A stretch of 64,000 nucleotides of DNA. Origin: Alkalihalobacillus sp. YIM B00296 (lineage in GTDB: Bacteria > Bacillota > Bacilli > Bacillales > Fictibacillaceae). Shown here piece by piece: positions 1 to 8,041 of the stretch. The notes beneath the pieces are model-generated. The model was not told the origin of the DNA and searched no databases. It saw only the letters and a program-made list of their open reading frames with translations. Position numbers and translations under genes: made by a program. The first letter of the stretch is position 1; every line of letters begins with the position of its first letter. The DNA is taken from positions 23,774 through 87,773 of the forward strand of contig NZ_JAIBLJ010000008.1 of NCBI RefSeq assembly GCF_020179385.1, read 5' to 3'.

Positions 1-29
1 TAAAGGGAGTAGAGAGGGGTGAAAACGTC

Positions 30-71
30 TGTGGAACTGCGGAGGACAGGTTTGAGTCCTCCAGTCCCACA
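30..71. other. Long imperfect hairpin of unknown role
   Basis: An inverted repeat pairs TGTGG (30-34) with CCACA (67-71), ACT (36-38) with AGT (63-65), and GGAGGAC (41-47) with GTCCTCC (56-62) around an 8-base loop. No T-run follows, so it is not an obvious intrinsic terminator. It could be the 3' end of an RNA or of a gene lying left of the window. I tested a tRNA T-arm reading and it did not fit. Confidence 0.4.
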
Positions 72-90
72 GCATGTCGGTGTGAATCGG

Positions 91-696
91 TTAGTTGACA
101 CGATTCACATACAGTCGGAATCGTTCTTTTAGAAGAGCCCAGTCTTGGTCTTCAAGCATTTCTTCGGTGATCAGGTTTCGATCTATTCTGATCACCTCTG
201 CTCCAGCATTCATATAATCCTCAACATTTTCTTCGCTTGAACACATGAGGGGGATATCATCGAACGGTTCCAATACGGCTGCGATAAACGAAGGTCCTAG
301 AGCAGAAGCAGGAAAGATATTGACCATAGATGCTCCCTGGATCGTCGCATGAACCATTTCTGTAGGTGTGAAGACTCCTGGGATGTACAAAGTATGGCGG
401 TTGTTCGCAAAATAAAGGACTTCTTTCACCATGATCGGTGAAACCAGAAAATCGGCTTTCACTTTGATGGCATCCTCTGCATCATCAATAGAGAACACGG
501 TTCCTGCTCCTATCAGCAAGTTTGGAAACTCTTTCTTGATCTTTTTGATTTTGGATATACCGTTGGGTTCATCCAAAGTAATTTCAATCGCTTTAGCACC
601 GCTATCAACCAATGCCTGTACAATCTCTGAAAGATGGTCATCAGGCATGTTCCGCAACACTGGGACGATTTTTGCCTCTTTAAGCTCCTCCAACAT
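91..696 (-). CDS. KDPG/KHG aldolase-family protein lacking the usual Schiff-base lysine
   Basis: This 201-residue protein matches the class I 2-keto-3-deoxy-6-phosphogluconate / 4-hydroxy-2-oxoglutarate aldolase family in length and landmarks: E38 in EITL, GAGTV at 63-67, SP at 86-87, YIPGVFTPTE at 104-113 and an IFPA segment at 127-130. Family members normally have Lys immediately before the LFPS/FFPA segment, where it forms the Schiff base with pyruvate; here that position is Asn126. The Arg that usually follows the Glu-x-Thr-Leu motif is Asp42. The fold is clear but aldolase activity is doubtful; a binding role or altered chemistry is possible. The start has a GGAGGTGAA-type ribosome site. 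A hairpin (82-108) spans the stop codon. No sugar-acid genes lie beside it in the window. Confidence 0.85.
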   Translation of the reverse strand: MLEELKEAKIVPVLRNMPDDHLSEIVQALVDSGAKAIEITLDEPNGISKIKKIKKEFPNLLIGAGTVFSIDDAEDAIKVKADFLVSPIMVKEVLYFANNRHTLYIPGVFTPTEMVHATIQGASMVNIFPASALGPSFIAAVLEPFDDIPLMCSSEENVEDYMNAGAEVIRIDRNLITEEMLEDQDWALLKERFRLYVNRVN

Positions 697-953
697 AGAA
701 GTTCACCTCCAGATATTTGAAGTGCAGGCTGTATCCTTCCCTTGCACCTATCTATGAAAACGAAAATAATAGATTATTTTTAGGATGTCTGTTGTATGGT
801 TTCCCAATCTACATGGATTTTAAAACCAAATCCTCGTTTTTCAATGGGATTACATCAAAAGTCTTAGTTCAGTTTCAAACCTTTGCTCGTTTTTCCTTCC
901 TGGTTGATTGATTAGGATAGAAGAAAGAGGAAAGGAAAAGGGAGAGATATGTA

Positions 954-1778
954 ATGAGTAAATTCATTTGTACGACATGTGGCGTCCAATATCCTGAAAG
1001 TACACACAAACCGGAAAGTTGCCCGATATGCCGTGAAGAGCGGCAATATGTGAATCCGAAAGGACAGGACTGGACCACGCTTTACACAATGATCGAGAGC
1101 AGAGATTACAAAAATGAAATTAAACAGGAAGAAGAGTATCTGTACAGTATTAAGACTACTCCGAGCTTTGGAATCGGACAGACGGCTTACCTGGTAAGAG
1201 AGAATGGTTTCAACGTCCTTTGGGACTGTATAACCTACCTTGATCAAGAGACCATCAATGCAATCGGAAAACTAGGGGGAATCGACGCCATTGCTTTATC
1301 ACATCCCCATTACTATTCCACTCAGGTTGAATGGGCTCATGCATTTGACGCGCCGATTTCCATCCATGAAGATGACCGGCAATGGGTGATGGAACCGAGT
1401 GAGCGGATATACTTCTGGTCAGGAGAGGAACTGCCGTTAAAATCCGGAATTACACTTCATCGCCTGGGTGGTCATTTCAATGGTGGCGCCGTTCTCCATT
1501 GGAAGGAGGGTAACGCAGGAAAAGGTGTCCTGTTGACGGGAGACATCATCCAGGTCGTTGCTGATCAGAATTGGGTAAGCTTCATGTACAGCTATCCAAA
1601 CCTGATTCCTCTGCCTGCTAGGAAGGTGGAGGATATTGCGAACCGTGTAAAGCCGTTAAGGTTCGACCGTATCTATAGTGCCTTCCATAAAATTGTGAAG
1701 ACAGAGGCAAACGAAGCGGTTCAACGGTCCGCAAAGCGGTATATGGATGCGATTGAGGGAAAGCTGTTTAATACGTGA
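954..1778 (+). CDS. MBL-fold metallo-hydrolase with N-terminal zinc-ribbon/rubredoxin-like head
   Basis: The 274-residue product opens with two CxxC pairs (C6/C9 and C23/C26), as in a rubredoxin-like or zinc-ribbon module, followed from about residue 65 by a metallo-beta-lactamase-like domain. Visible MBL landmarks are the SHPHYYS segment (where HxHxDH is expected), GGH in the middle and LTGDI. The Asp-His half of the canonical motif is absent, so the metal site is unusual and the substrate unknown. The start follows GGGAGAG. It is the first gene of a forward run but has its own upstream gap of 250 bases, and no partner is obvious. Confidence 0.75.
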   Translation: MSKFICTTCGVQYPESTHKPESCPICREERQYVNPKGQDWTTLYTMIESRDYKNEIKQEEEYLYSIKTTPSFGIGQTAYLVRENGFNVLWDCITYLDQETINAIGKLGGIDAIALSHPHYYSTQVEWAHAFDAPISIHEDDRQWVMEPSERIYFWSGEELPLKSGITLHRLGGHFNGGAVLHWKEGNAGKGVLLTGDIIQVVADQNWVSFMYSYPNLIPLPARKVEDIANRVKPLRFDRIYSAFHKIVKTEANEAVQRSAKRYMDAIEGKLFNT

Positions 1779-1875
1779 TGAAGTTAAGAAAAAATTAATC
1801 TTTAATCTAGGTGGAGTTAAGAAATGCTCGATATCCTGTGATAGTAAAAATATATTACGCACAGGAGTGATTGAA

Positions 1876-2085
1876 ATGCATCATGTTGGTTTCTTTCCAT
1901 GGTTCATTTTTCCGATCCTTTTTATTTTCATTGGAATCTTCGTTACGAGCCTCATTTTGTTAAGGAGAAATGGAGGATACTACCGTAGAGGATCTTATAA
2001 CGCAATGGAAATGCTTGAGAAAAGGTATGTCAATGGTGAAATTGACGAAAGCGAGTTTAAAAAAATCAAAGAAAACTTGAAGTGA
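1876..2085 (+). CDS. Small membrane protein with C-terminal SHOCT domain
   Basis: The 69-residue protein has one N-terminal transmembrane helix (about residues 7-29), a basic Arg/Tyr-rich linker, and a C-terminal SHOCT motif of the type AMEMLEKRYVNGEIDESEF. SHOCT domains are short helical segments often found at the ends of membrane or oligomeric proteins; their role is not well defined. I chose the ATG at 1876 over a longer upstream frame because AGGAGTG lies 6 bases before it and the extra sequence has no protein character. A good terminator follows at 2095-2118, so it is probably expressed as a single gene or from the upstream one. Confidence 0.8.
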   Translation: MHHVGFFPWFIFPILFIFIGIFVTSLILLRRNGGYYRRGSYNAMEMLEKRYVNGEIDESEFKKIKENLK

Positions 2086-2094
2086 TTTGTATGG

Positions 2095-2118
2095 AACACC
2101 GCTGATGAAGCGGTGTTT
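2095..2118 (+). terminator. Intrinsic terminator after the SHOCT gene
   Basis: AACACCGC pairs with GCGGTGTT around a 7-base loop, followed by TTCTG. It separates the SHOCT gene from the two-component operon. Confidence 0.7.
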
Positions 2119-2186
2119 CTGTATGATGCAACCTTCAGTTGGTTAGGATATGATTGGTTTAGAATGGAAGGAAGGATGGTGAATAC

Positions 2187-3647
2187 ATGTCGATACGAAG
2201 AAAACTGATATTGTCGAATATAGCAATGGTCGTCATCCCTGTCTTTCTATTTGTTTTGGCTGTTTTTTTGCTTATATCGCTATTATTTGGCGATTTCAAT
2301 GGCTTTTGGTCTGTAATGAATGATGAAGATCGAACGGATACGGAGAGGATAGATCAAGAATTCGCTGAGCTGAAGAAACTGGCTTCCATATCTCCTGATC
2401 AGTTGGAGGGTCAACAACAACTCATTAAATTCAAGGAGGACCTGGCAAAACACCATTCTTCCTTGATCGTAAGAAAGGAGAATGAAATCCTATTTCGTTC
2501 TTCTGAGCTTGGAAACCTCTCTGTCAATGACCTGCCTGCTTTCGGTAATGACAGCTTCCAACGCCCAGTTCAATGGATCGGCGGCGAACATTATCGTCTT
2601 CGGTCATATGACTTTTACTTCGATAACGGTACAGAAGGAACGATTTTCCTTCTCCAGGATCCTGGAGGAAACTTCGGCAGAGGGTTTTTCCCCTTGTTGT
2701 TCGGAATTCTTCTTCTGATTTTGATCGGAACAAACGGGTTCCTCACTTATTTGGTGTCAAGAAGCATAATCAAACCGGTCAATGAATTGATTAAAGCCTC
2801 TAATCGGATAAGTGAAGGGGCCCTTGATTTTGAAATTGTCAACAAGAAAAAAGATGAATTGGGAGAGCTTTCTAGAACATTCGATCATATGCGGAAAAAG
2901 TTGAAAGAGTCGATTCGTGTACAATTGAAATATGAAGAAAATCGAAAAGAACTGGTAGCCAATATCTCTCATGATCTCAAAACACCGATTACATCGATAA
3001 AAGGGTATATAGAAGGAATTCAGGAAGGTGTAGCCAATACACCTGAAAAAATGAATCGTTATCTAAAAACGATTTATACAAAAGCAAATGATATGGACTA
3101 TTTGATTGACGAACTATCGTACTATTCCAAACTGGATTTGAACCGGTTACCTTATGATTTCGAAGAATTGGATATCCGCTCGTTTTTGACGGACTTGAAG
3201 GAAGAGCTTGCGTTTGATCTGGAACAGGATGGTGTAGAACTCTCTTTCCAAGCAGACAATGACCGAACCTATCATGTTCTGGCAGATCGAGAAAAAATAA
3301 AACGGGTGGTTGCGAACATCCTCAATAATAGTTTGAAGTATATGGATAAACCTGACAAATTCATCATAATCCGCCTAGAAGAGAAACAAACTCAGGTTAT
3401 GGTACAGATTGTAGATAACGGTTCTGGTATCCCGGACAATGCGCTACCTTACATTTTCGATCGTTTTTATCGAGCAGAGCCATCCAGGAATACGAGTTCT
3501 GGCGGAAGTGGTCTAGGTCTCGCGATTGTTAAGCGGATCATCGAAGATCATAAAGGGGAAATATGGGCTGAAAGTAAAATTGGAGAAGGCACATGTATCC
3601 ATTTTACCTTACCAAAAGTGAAGGGAAAGGAGGCAAAAAATGAATAG
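2187..3647 (+). CDS. Sensor histidine kinase (HAMP-HisKA-HATPase)
   Basis: The 486-residue kinase has an N-terminal transmembrane helix (about 10-35), an extracytoplasmic sensing region of about 130 residues, a second helix (about 168-190), a HAMP linker (about 191-243), a HisKA dimerisation domain with the phospho-acceptor H262 in NISHDLKTP, and a HATPase domain with N (ILNNSLKY), DNGSGIP and GGSGLGLAI boxes. It phosphorylates the response regulator encoded next, overlapping by 8 bases. The signal is unknown. The kinase-first order is less usual than regulator-first. Homology is to the OmpR-coupled class I kinases of Firmicutes; I cannot name an orthologue. Confidence 0.95.
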   Translation: MSIRRKLILSNIAMVVIPVFLFVLAVFLLISLLFGDFNGFWSVMNDEDRTDTERIDQEFAELKKLASISPDQLEGQQQLIKFKEDLAKHHSSLIVRKENEILFRSSELGNLSVNDLPAFGNDSFQRPVQWIGGEHYRLRSYDFYFDNGTEGTIFLLQDPGGNFGRGFFPLLFGILLLILIGTNGFLTYLVSRSIIKPVNELIKASNRISEGALDFEIVNKKKDELGELSRTFDHMRKKLKESIRVQLKYEENRKELVANISHDLKTPITSIKGYIEGIQEGVANTPEKMNRYLKTIYTKANDMDYLIDELSYYSKLDLNRLPYDFEELDIRSFLTDLKEELAFDLEQDGVELSFQADNDRTYHVLADREKIKRVVANILNNSLKYMDKPDKFIIIRLEEKQTQVMVQIVDNGSGIPDNALPYIFDRFYRAEPSRNTSSGGSGLGLAIVKRIIEDHKGEIWAESKIGEGTCIHFTLPKVKGKEAKNE

Positions 3648-4326
3648 ACTGTTGATCATCGAGGATGATGTGAGTATTGCAGAACTTGAACGTGACTATT
3701 TGGAAATCAACGGTTTTATGGCAGATATTGAAACAACCGGTGATCAGGGGCTGACAAAAGCCATCAACGAGGAGTACTCCCTTATTATTCTTGACATCAT
3801 GCTGCCCGGTAAAGATGGCTTCGAACTCTGTAAAACGATACGGGCGTCAAAGGACATCCCTATTTTGCTTGTAACCGCAAAGAAAGAAGATATTGATAAA
3901 ATCCGTGGACTTGGTTTAGGAGCAGATGATTATATTGTAAAGCCGTTCAGTCCCGGTGAACTCGTGGCAAGGGTAAAAGCACATTTGGCAAGGTATGAAC
4001 GTTTTTTGGGTAAGAATCGAAATCATGAGGAACTCCGGGTCCGCGGCCTGAAGATTGAAAAAAATACCCGCAGGGTTTGGATGAATGGAAAAGAAATTTC
4101 ACTTACGACAAAGGAGTTCGATCTTTTATTATTTTTGGCTAACCACCCGAATCATGTATTCAGTAAAGATCATCTGTTTGACCGGATTTGGGGTATGGAC
4201 TCATACGGGGACATCACCACAGTAACCGTACATATCCGGAAATTACGTGAAAAAATTGAAACTGACCCTTCCAATCCTCAATACATCGAAACAGTTTGGG
4301 GAGCAGGATACCGCTTCAAAGCATAA
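3640..4326 (+). CDS. OmpR/PhoB-family response regulator
   Basis: The 228-residue protein has a receiver domain with acidic pair ED/DD at residues 8-10, phospho-acceptor D52 in IILDIMLPG, TAKK and the K at VKPFSPGEL, then a winged-helix DNA-binding domain ending in the typical TVWGAGYRFK. It overlaps the kinase stop by 8 bases, showing translational coupling. Likely targets in the window cannot be proven; the membrane-protein cluster immediately downstream is separated by a terminator. Confidence 0.96.
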   Translation: MNRLLIIEDDVSIAELERDYLEINGFMADIETTGDQGLTKAINEEYSLIILDIMLPGKDGFELCKTIRASKDIPILLVTAKKEDIDKIRGLGLGADDYIVKPFSPGELVARVKAHLARYERFLGKNRNHEELRVRGLKIEKNTRRVWMNGKEISLTTKEFDLLLFLANHPNHVFSKDHLFDRIWGMDSYGDITTVTVHIRKLREKIETDPSNPQYIETVWGAGYRFKA

Positions 4327-4347
4327 GGAAAACTGGGTTGATCTGAT

Positions 4348-4470
4348 GGGCTGTCCCGTAAGTGTCTGACTCTCTTCATTTCTTGTAACATTTAGAGGAA
4401 AATCGTGGTTTTGAGACTAAATGTTGTGATGGAAGTGTCTGATACTTTCTTTTGGGATAGCCCCTTTTTT
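4348..4470 (+). terminator. Long multi-stem terminator-like intergenic element
   Basis: Outer arms GGGCTGTCCC (4348-4357) and GGGATAGCCC (4454-4463) pair over 10 bp with one wobble and are followed by C and six T. Inside lie a second hairpin, AACATTTAG with CTAAATGTT, and a direct repeat of AAGTGTCTGA. It resembles the GAGCTGTCC-type terminators at 26158 and 62416, suggesting a repeated terminator family. Confidence 0.75.
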
Positions 4471-4563
4471 ATTCTTAAGGTTTTTTTAATAAATGGTTTA
4501 GAAGATTTTTAGGAATAGCCCTTATCATCTTAAGAGAAATCAATTTTTGAAAGGAAGGGTGCA

Positions 4564-4965
4564 ATGGGTTCATTGAAGATTCCGCCAATGGCTCTACGGA
4601 CTTTCAGATTCATTTATGCTTTATCAGCTATTATTTTGGTGACCTGTATCGTACTTCAAGTTTTTATTGCTGGATCTGCCTTATTTTCAAACACGAGCGA
4701 CTGGATTATCCACACCACTTTTGTCAGTTATTTTGAATTCATCCCTCTTGGAATGTTCCTTCTGTCTTTTATCGGAAAAATTACTGGGAAACTGAGATGG
4801 ATAAGCCTGGGAATCTATCTATTGATTTTGCTTCAATATATGACCATCCATGTATTTTCAGGAATGGGAAGCATCATCGCTCTACACCCGGTTGTTGCTC
4901 TCTTATTATTTTGGGGAGGAATATATTTGGTCAAGAACTCCTCTCATTGGTTGAGTGTTAAATAG
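4564..4965 (+). CDS. Four-helix membrane protein, DUF6220-like
   Basis: The 133-residue protein has four predicted transmembrane helices (about 16-38, 50-70, 75-95, 103-122) and little soluble sequence. The pattern and length fit the small DUF6220-type membrane family found in Bacillus; no function is known. The start follows AAGGAAGGG at a good distance. Downstream are a 49-residue and a 169-residue membrane protein in the same direction with short gaps, so the three probably form one operon ending at the hairpin at 5677-5720. Confidence 0.65.
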   Translation: MGSLKIPPMALRTFRFIYALSAIILVTCIVLQVFIAGSALFSNTSDWIIHTTFVSYFEFIPLGMFLLSFIGKITGKLRWISLGIYLLILLQYMTIHVFSGMGSIIALHPVVALLLFWGGIYLVKNSSHWLSVK

Positions 4966-4989
4966 CCTCGAATTGGTGAGGTTTATTCT

Positions 4990-5139
4990 ATGTATCTATT
5001 ATGGTTAATTCTGTTGACTATGTTCAGTTATAAAGTGGTATTAGTTTTTAATACAGAGAGACAATTAAAAAAAGCGATCATCATTACCTATTCTCTTTTT
5101 TGTTTCTTTGTTTTAGTTTTGGCTATTTCCACAAAATGA
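4990..5139 (+). CDS. 49-residue two-helix membrane protein
   Basis: An ATG at 4990 is preceded 8 bases upstream by GGTGAGG and opens a 49-codon frame ending in TGA at 5137-5139. The product is nearly all hydrophobic: one helix over residues 2-20 (starting MYLLWLILL), a short polar loop NTERQLKK, and a second helix over about 29-46. The frame sits exactly between two membrane-protein genes, 24 bases after the first and 23 before the TTG start of the next. I do not recognise the family. Evidence is positional and compositional only. Confidence 0.6.
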   Translation: MYLLWLILLTMFSYKVVLVFNTERQLKKAIIITYSLFCFFVLVLAISTK

Positions 5140-5162
5140 AAACTTGGGGAGGTCAAATCATC

Positions 5163-5672
5163 TTGAAGAAAATAGGTTTGAAGACAAAAAGGATCTTACT
5201 CACGTTTCATTTATTATTCTCGGGTATCATGTTAGGTTCGACTGTTGTGTTCCTGATTTTGAGCATTGCGGCTGCAGCTTCAAACGATCAACAGGTATTG
5301 ATGGCTTCCTATAAGACTATGAACTTATTAAGCAAAACATCTATCCGGGCGTCCACCATTGGTACAGTTGTCACTGGAATTCTATTATCCGCCTTAACCC
5401 AGTGGGGATTCCTCCGTTATTATTGGATCATTGTGAAAGAAGTGTTGACCATTTTTTGTATCGGGATTGGTATGGTTGGAATTTATATATGGTCATTGAA
5501 CGGATTGACAATGGTCGAATCTGAGGCGACTTTTAATCAGGGATTTGTAATCAACCAAACTTCTCTTTTTGCAGGGATCATCCTGCAGATCATTTTCCTT
5601 CTTACAATGTTTTTCCTATCTGTCTTTAAACCCTGGGGGAAGAAGAAATATCGGAAAAAGGTTGAAGTTTAA
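5163..5672 (+). CDS. Integral membrane protein of unknown function (DUF2269-like)
   Basis: I place the start at TTG 5163, 9 bases after GGGGAGGT, rather than further upstream inside the preceding small gene. The resulting 169-residue protein has four transmembrane helices and a basic tail (KPWGKKKYRKK). The layout, with a helix near ILLTFHLLFSGIMLGS and a G-T-rich second helix, resembles DUF2269-type membrane proteins; this is a weak family call. It is the last gene of the small membrane-protein cluster and ends at a shared bidirectional terminator. Confidence 0.6.
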   Translation: MKKIGLKTKRILLTFHLLFSGIMLGSTVVFLILSIAAAASNDQQVLMASYKTMNLLSKTSIRASTIGTVVTGILLSALTQWGFLRYYWIIVKEVLTIFCIGIGMVGIYIWSLNGLTMVESEATFNQGFVINQTSLFAGIILQIIFLLTMFFLSVFKPWGKKKYRKKVEV

Positions 5673-5676
5673 TTGC

Positions 5677-5720
5677 AAAAAGCAATAAAGGACATAAAAC
5701 GTCGTTCTTTATTGCTTTTT
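5677..5720. terminator. Bidirectional terminator
   Basis: AAAAAGCAATAAAG and CTTTATTGCTTTTT pair perfectly over 14 bp, giving A- and T-runs on both sides. It lies between convergent genes (membrane protein on + and SEC-C protein on -). Confidence 0.85.
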
Positions 5721-5733
5721 CCATACGGTGTTC

Positions 5734-7392
5734 CTATTCGATTTGAGCAAGCAAAGCGACCAGGGGTTCTTCCTCCATCCAGATTTCAAAATGATCGATC
5801 ACATAATCGATTGCTTCGTTTTCGTCTCCAATCCCAATAAAGGCAGGTGGGGTGGAGGGTAATCTTTTCTGATTCAGCATATAGTCTTTTACATGGGGAT
5901 TGGCTGAATGTGCATCCTTCAATAATTCTAATGTCTTCTCAAAATTTCTGGTTTCCTTGTATTCCAATAGCGCTTTGTTGAAGGCGATGTTGGCGGTATT
6001 ATCATCATATTCCTTGATCAGCCGCCGTGCCTCCTCATACAATTCATCTTTGATAAGATTAGGGAGAAGTACGTACCGGACACCTTGATTATCCATCGGA
6101 TTTTCCTCAAGAAGCTCCCTTAGCAAATCGAGTGCGAAGTCCCTTTCCTCTAACTCCAGTTCACATTCTGCATAATTGAATTTCGCCGTCATATACGGTC
6201 TAGCTTCTTGAATCATCCACAAATGCCCTTTGTTTTCATTGATGAAATCGGTGCTTAGCTTCTCTTGTTCCCTTATCATGATATCAAAAAAGAAATCTCC
6301 CTGTTCCTCCAAATCCAACACTTCATTTAGGTTTTCTGACACTGAAGGATTTCTTTCAAGTTCAGGCTTGATCTCCTCCATGAACTCCACGAATGAACGA
6401 CTTCGGGTTGAAACCGTAGGTGGAGCAACACCATATTTATTCGCGATTTCCTTTTGTGTTACACGTCGTTCTTCAAAGTACGTATGGGCTACGTATTCTA
6501 ATCCTGCTGCATAGGATTCGACCTTTGTGATTTGCGGAAACATATAGTAGCAATAATCAACCCATAGCTCGAAAAAGACGCTCATTCCTGTCTCGGTAAA
6601 TATCCCTTTCGTGTTTTCTTCAAAGCAATTCCAAACCTCTCTTTCTATTGAAGACAGCTCAGTATCATGTATAAGGAATTGTTCCGATTCTTCCAATGCA
6701 TACATCAACCTGAACGCTTCCTGAATGATTTCAGGGTAGTATTTTTTTAGGTTTATTTGCGGCGGTGACTGTTGATCAATGCTACCTATCTTCTCTGTAA
6801 CATCTTTTACTACATAAGCTGGAATGAAGATCGGCGGACCGTTCACATAGAATCTCTCTTTAAATGGAAGTAATGACCCAATAAGGTAGAATCCATCCAT
6901 CGGAGGACCATTCGGGATATTTTCTAATTCAACACTTAACCTTTCTTCCGGTTTTATCGGATCTACTAAGGTACATACATTATCAGCATGATTCTCTACT
7001 AGGTAGACAGATGGTTTGCATTGGAGCCATCCTTCGACAGACTCCCGTTCTTCTTTTGAAAGTCTAGTGTTTTCAAGGAAAAGCTCTGCAGGCGTTTTTT
7101 TATTTGTAACGGATAGGTGGAATGTACTCCAGCAATAGGAGGCTTCGAGTACATATTGAAAATGTTCTTCTGTGAACGCCTGGAAATCAAGCCGGTCCAT
7201 CATAACGCTTTGGATGGCATCATTATAAAAGTTGATCGTATACTCTATCAATTTGTTATGTAGCGCATAAAATTCACGCTGCTTCTTTTCAAAAAGGAAG
7301 TCTATGACATTATCATTCTTGTCGAGACAACACTTCTTGTATTTCTTACCGCTGCCGCATGGGCAAAGATCGTTCCGTCCAACCGTTTTCAT
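5734..7392 (-). CDS. SEC-C motif protein with HTH and TPR-like C-terminus
   Basis: The 552-residue protein starts with a SEC-C zinc motif (CPCGSGKKYKKCC, C10, C12, C21, C22), like the SecA tail. A helix-turn-helix-like segment (VTQKEIANKYGVAPPTVS) lies at about residues 317-334, and the C-terminal 170 residues contain TPR-like helical repeats (YAECELELEERDFALDLL, ARRLIKEYDDN). Proteins with this architecture are common in Bacillaceae but uncharacterised; protein binding or a regulatory role can be inferred. It is a single gene, with start chosen at an AGGAGG-type site (GGAGGTTTCCC). Confidence 0.85.
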   Translation of the reverse strand: MKTVGRNDLCPCGSGKKYKKCCLDKNDNVIDFLFEKKQREFYALHNKLIEYTINFYNDAIQSVMMDRLDFQAFTEEHFQYVLEASYCWSTFHLSVTNKKTPAELFLENTRLSKEERESVEGWLQCKPSVYLVENHADNVCTLVDPIKPEERLSVELENIPNGPPMDGFYLIGSLLPFKERFYVNGPPIFIPAYVVKDVTEKIGSIDQQSPPQINLKKYYPEIIQEAFRLMYALEESEQFLIHDTELSSIEREVWNCFEENTKGIFTETGMSVFFELWVDYCYYMFPQITKVESYAAGLEYVAHTYFEERRVTQKEIANKYGVAPPTVSTRSRSFVEFMEEIKPELERNPSVSENLNEVLDLEEQGDFFFDIMIREQEKLSTDFINENKGHLWMIQEARPYMTAKFNYAECELELEERDFALDLLRELLEENPMDNQGVRYVLLPNLIKDELYEEARRLIKEYDDNTANIAFNKALLEYKETRNFEKTLELLKDAHSANPHVKDYMLNQKRLPSTPPAFIGIGDENEAIDYVIDHFEIWMEEEPLVALLAQIE

Positions 7393-7615
7393 AAGGGAAA
7401 CCTCCTTAAGTCTCTTTTATTAACAATACTACCATGAAAGGTTTAGGGGAAAAACGCATATGGACATGAATCTTTTCCCAATCAATCTAAGATGAAGGGT
7501 TCCGTCTTTCAAGAAATGTTCACACAAGTATCCAGGTGTTGGGTTTAGAATGGAAGTAGAGTCGTTAACAATGTATATGAACGTTAAAAGCGAAGCAAGG
7601 GATGGGATAGGACTC

Positions 7616-8026
7616 ATGTATAAAGTGAAATGGTGGATTTTTACTGTGGTTTTGATTACCGCGATGACAGCTTGCAGCAGTCGGGGGGATCATCCGGACT
7701 ACGAAGAGAAAAAAGACGTTTCAGTTGAAGCTTTGGAAGTCGGCTTACAAGGACCAGATAATCTCCGAAAAAATGAAACAGGTCATTTTGAGGCTATCGT
7801 TACGCAAGGTGATGAACAAGTAAATGATGCGGATGAAGTCGAGTTTGAAATATGGAAAGACGGTTCAAAAAAAGAAAGTATCATGTTAGAAGCGAAGAAT
7901 GAGGGAGAGGGTGTATATTCGGTTGAATACGCCTTTGAAGAGGAGGGTGAGTATGTCGTCCAGTCACACGTAACCGCACGGGATATGCACACGATGCCGA
8001 CTAAAAAAGTAATTGTAAGCAATTAG
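7616..8026 (+). CDS. FixH/YtkA-like lipoprotein
   Basis: From ATG 7616 the product is 136 residues with a type II signal peptide: basic MYKVK, a hydrophobic core, and the lipobox MTAC (Cys20). The mature part is a single beta-rich domain with GPDNLRKNETGHFEAIV and YSVEYAFEEEGEYVVQSHV, typical of FixH/YtkA-like domains associated with copper handling and cytochrome oxidase assembly. The SCO gene follows 15 bases later, supporting that role. An in-frame upstream start at 7550 would bury the signal peptide and is rejected. Confidence 0.82.
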   Translation: MYKVKWWIFTVVLITAMTACSSRGDHPDYEEKKDVSVEALEVGLQGPDNLRKNETGHFEAIVTQGDEQVNDADEVEFEIWKDGSKKESIMLEAKNEGEGVYSVEYAFEEEGEYVVQSHVTARDMHTMPTKKVIVSN

Positions 8027-8041
8027 GAAAGGATGATCTTC

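Noticed and set aside
41..75. tRNA-like T-arm (GGACAGGTTTGAGTCC)
   Set aside because: The stem and loop lengths do not fit a T-arm, and no acceptor, D or anticodon arm can be drawn in the available bases.
717..911. 64-codon frame upstream of the MBL gene
   Set aside because: No ribosome site, no protein-like composition, and it overlaps the promoter region of 954.
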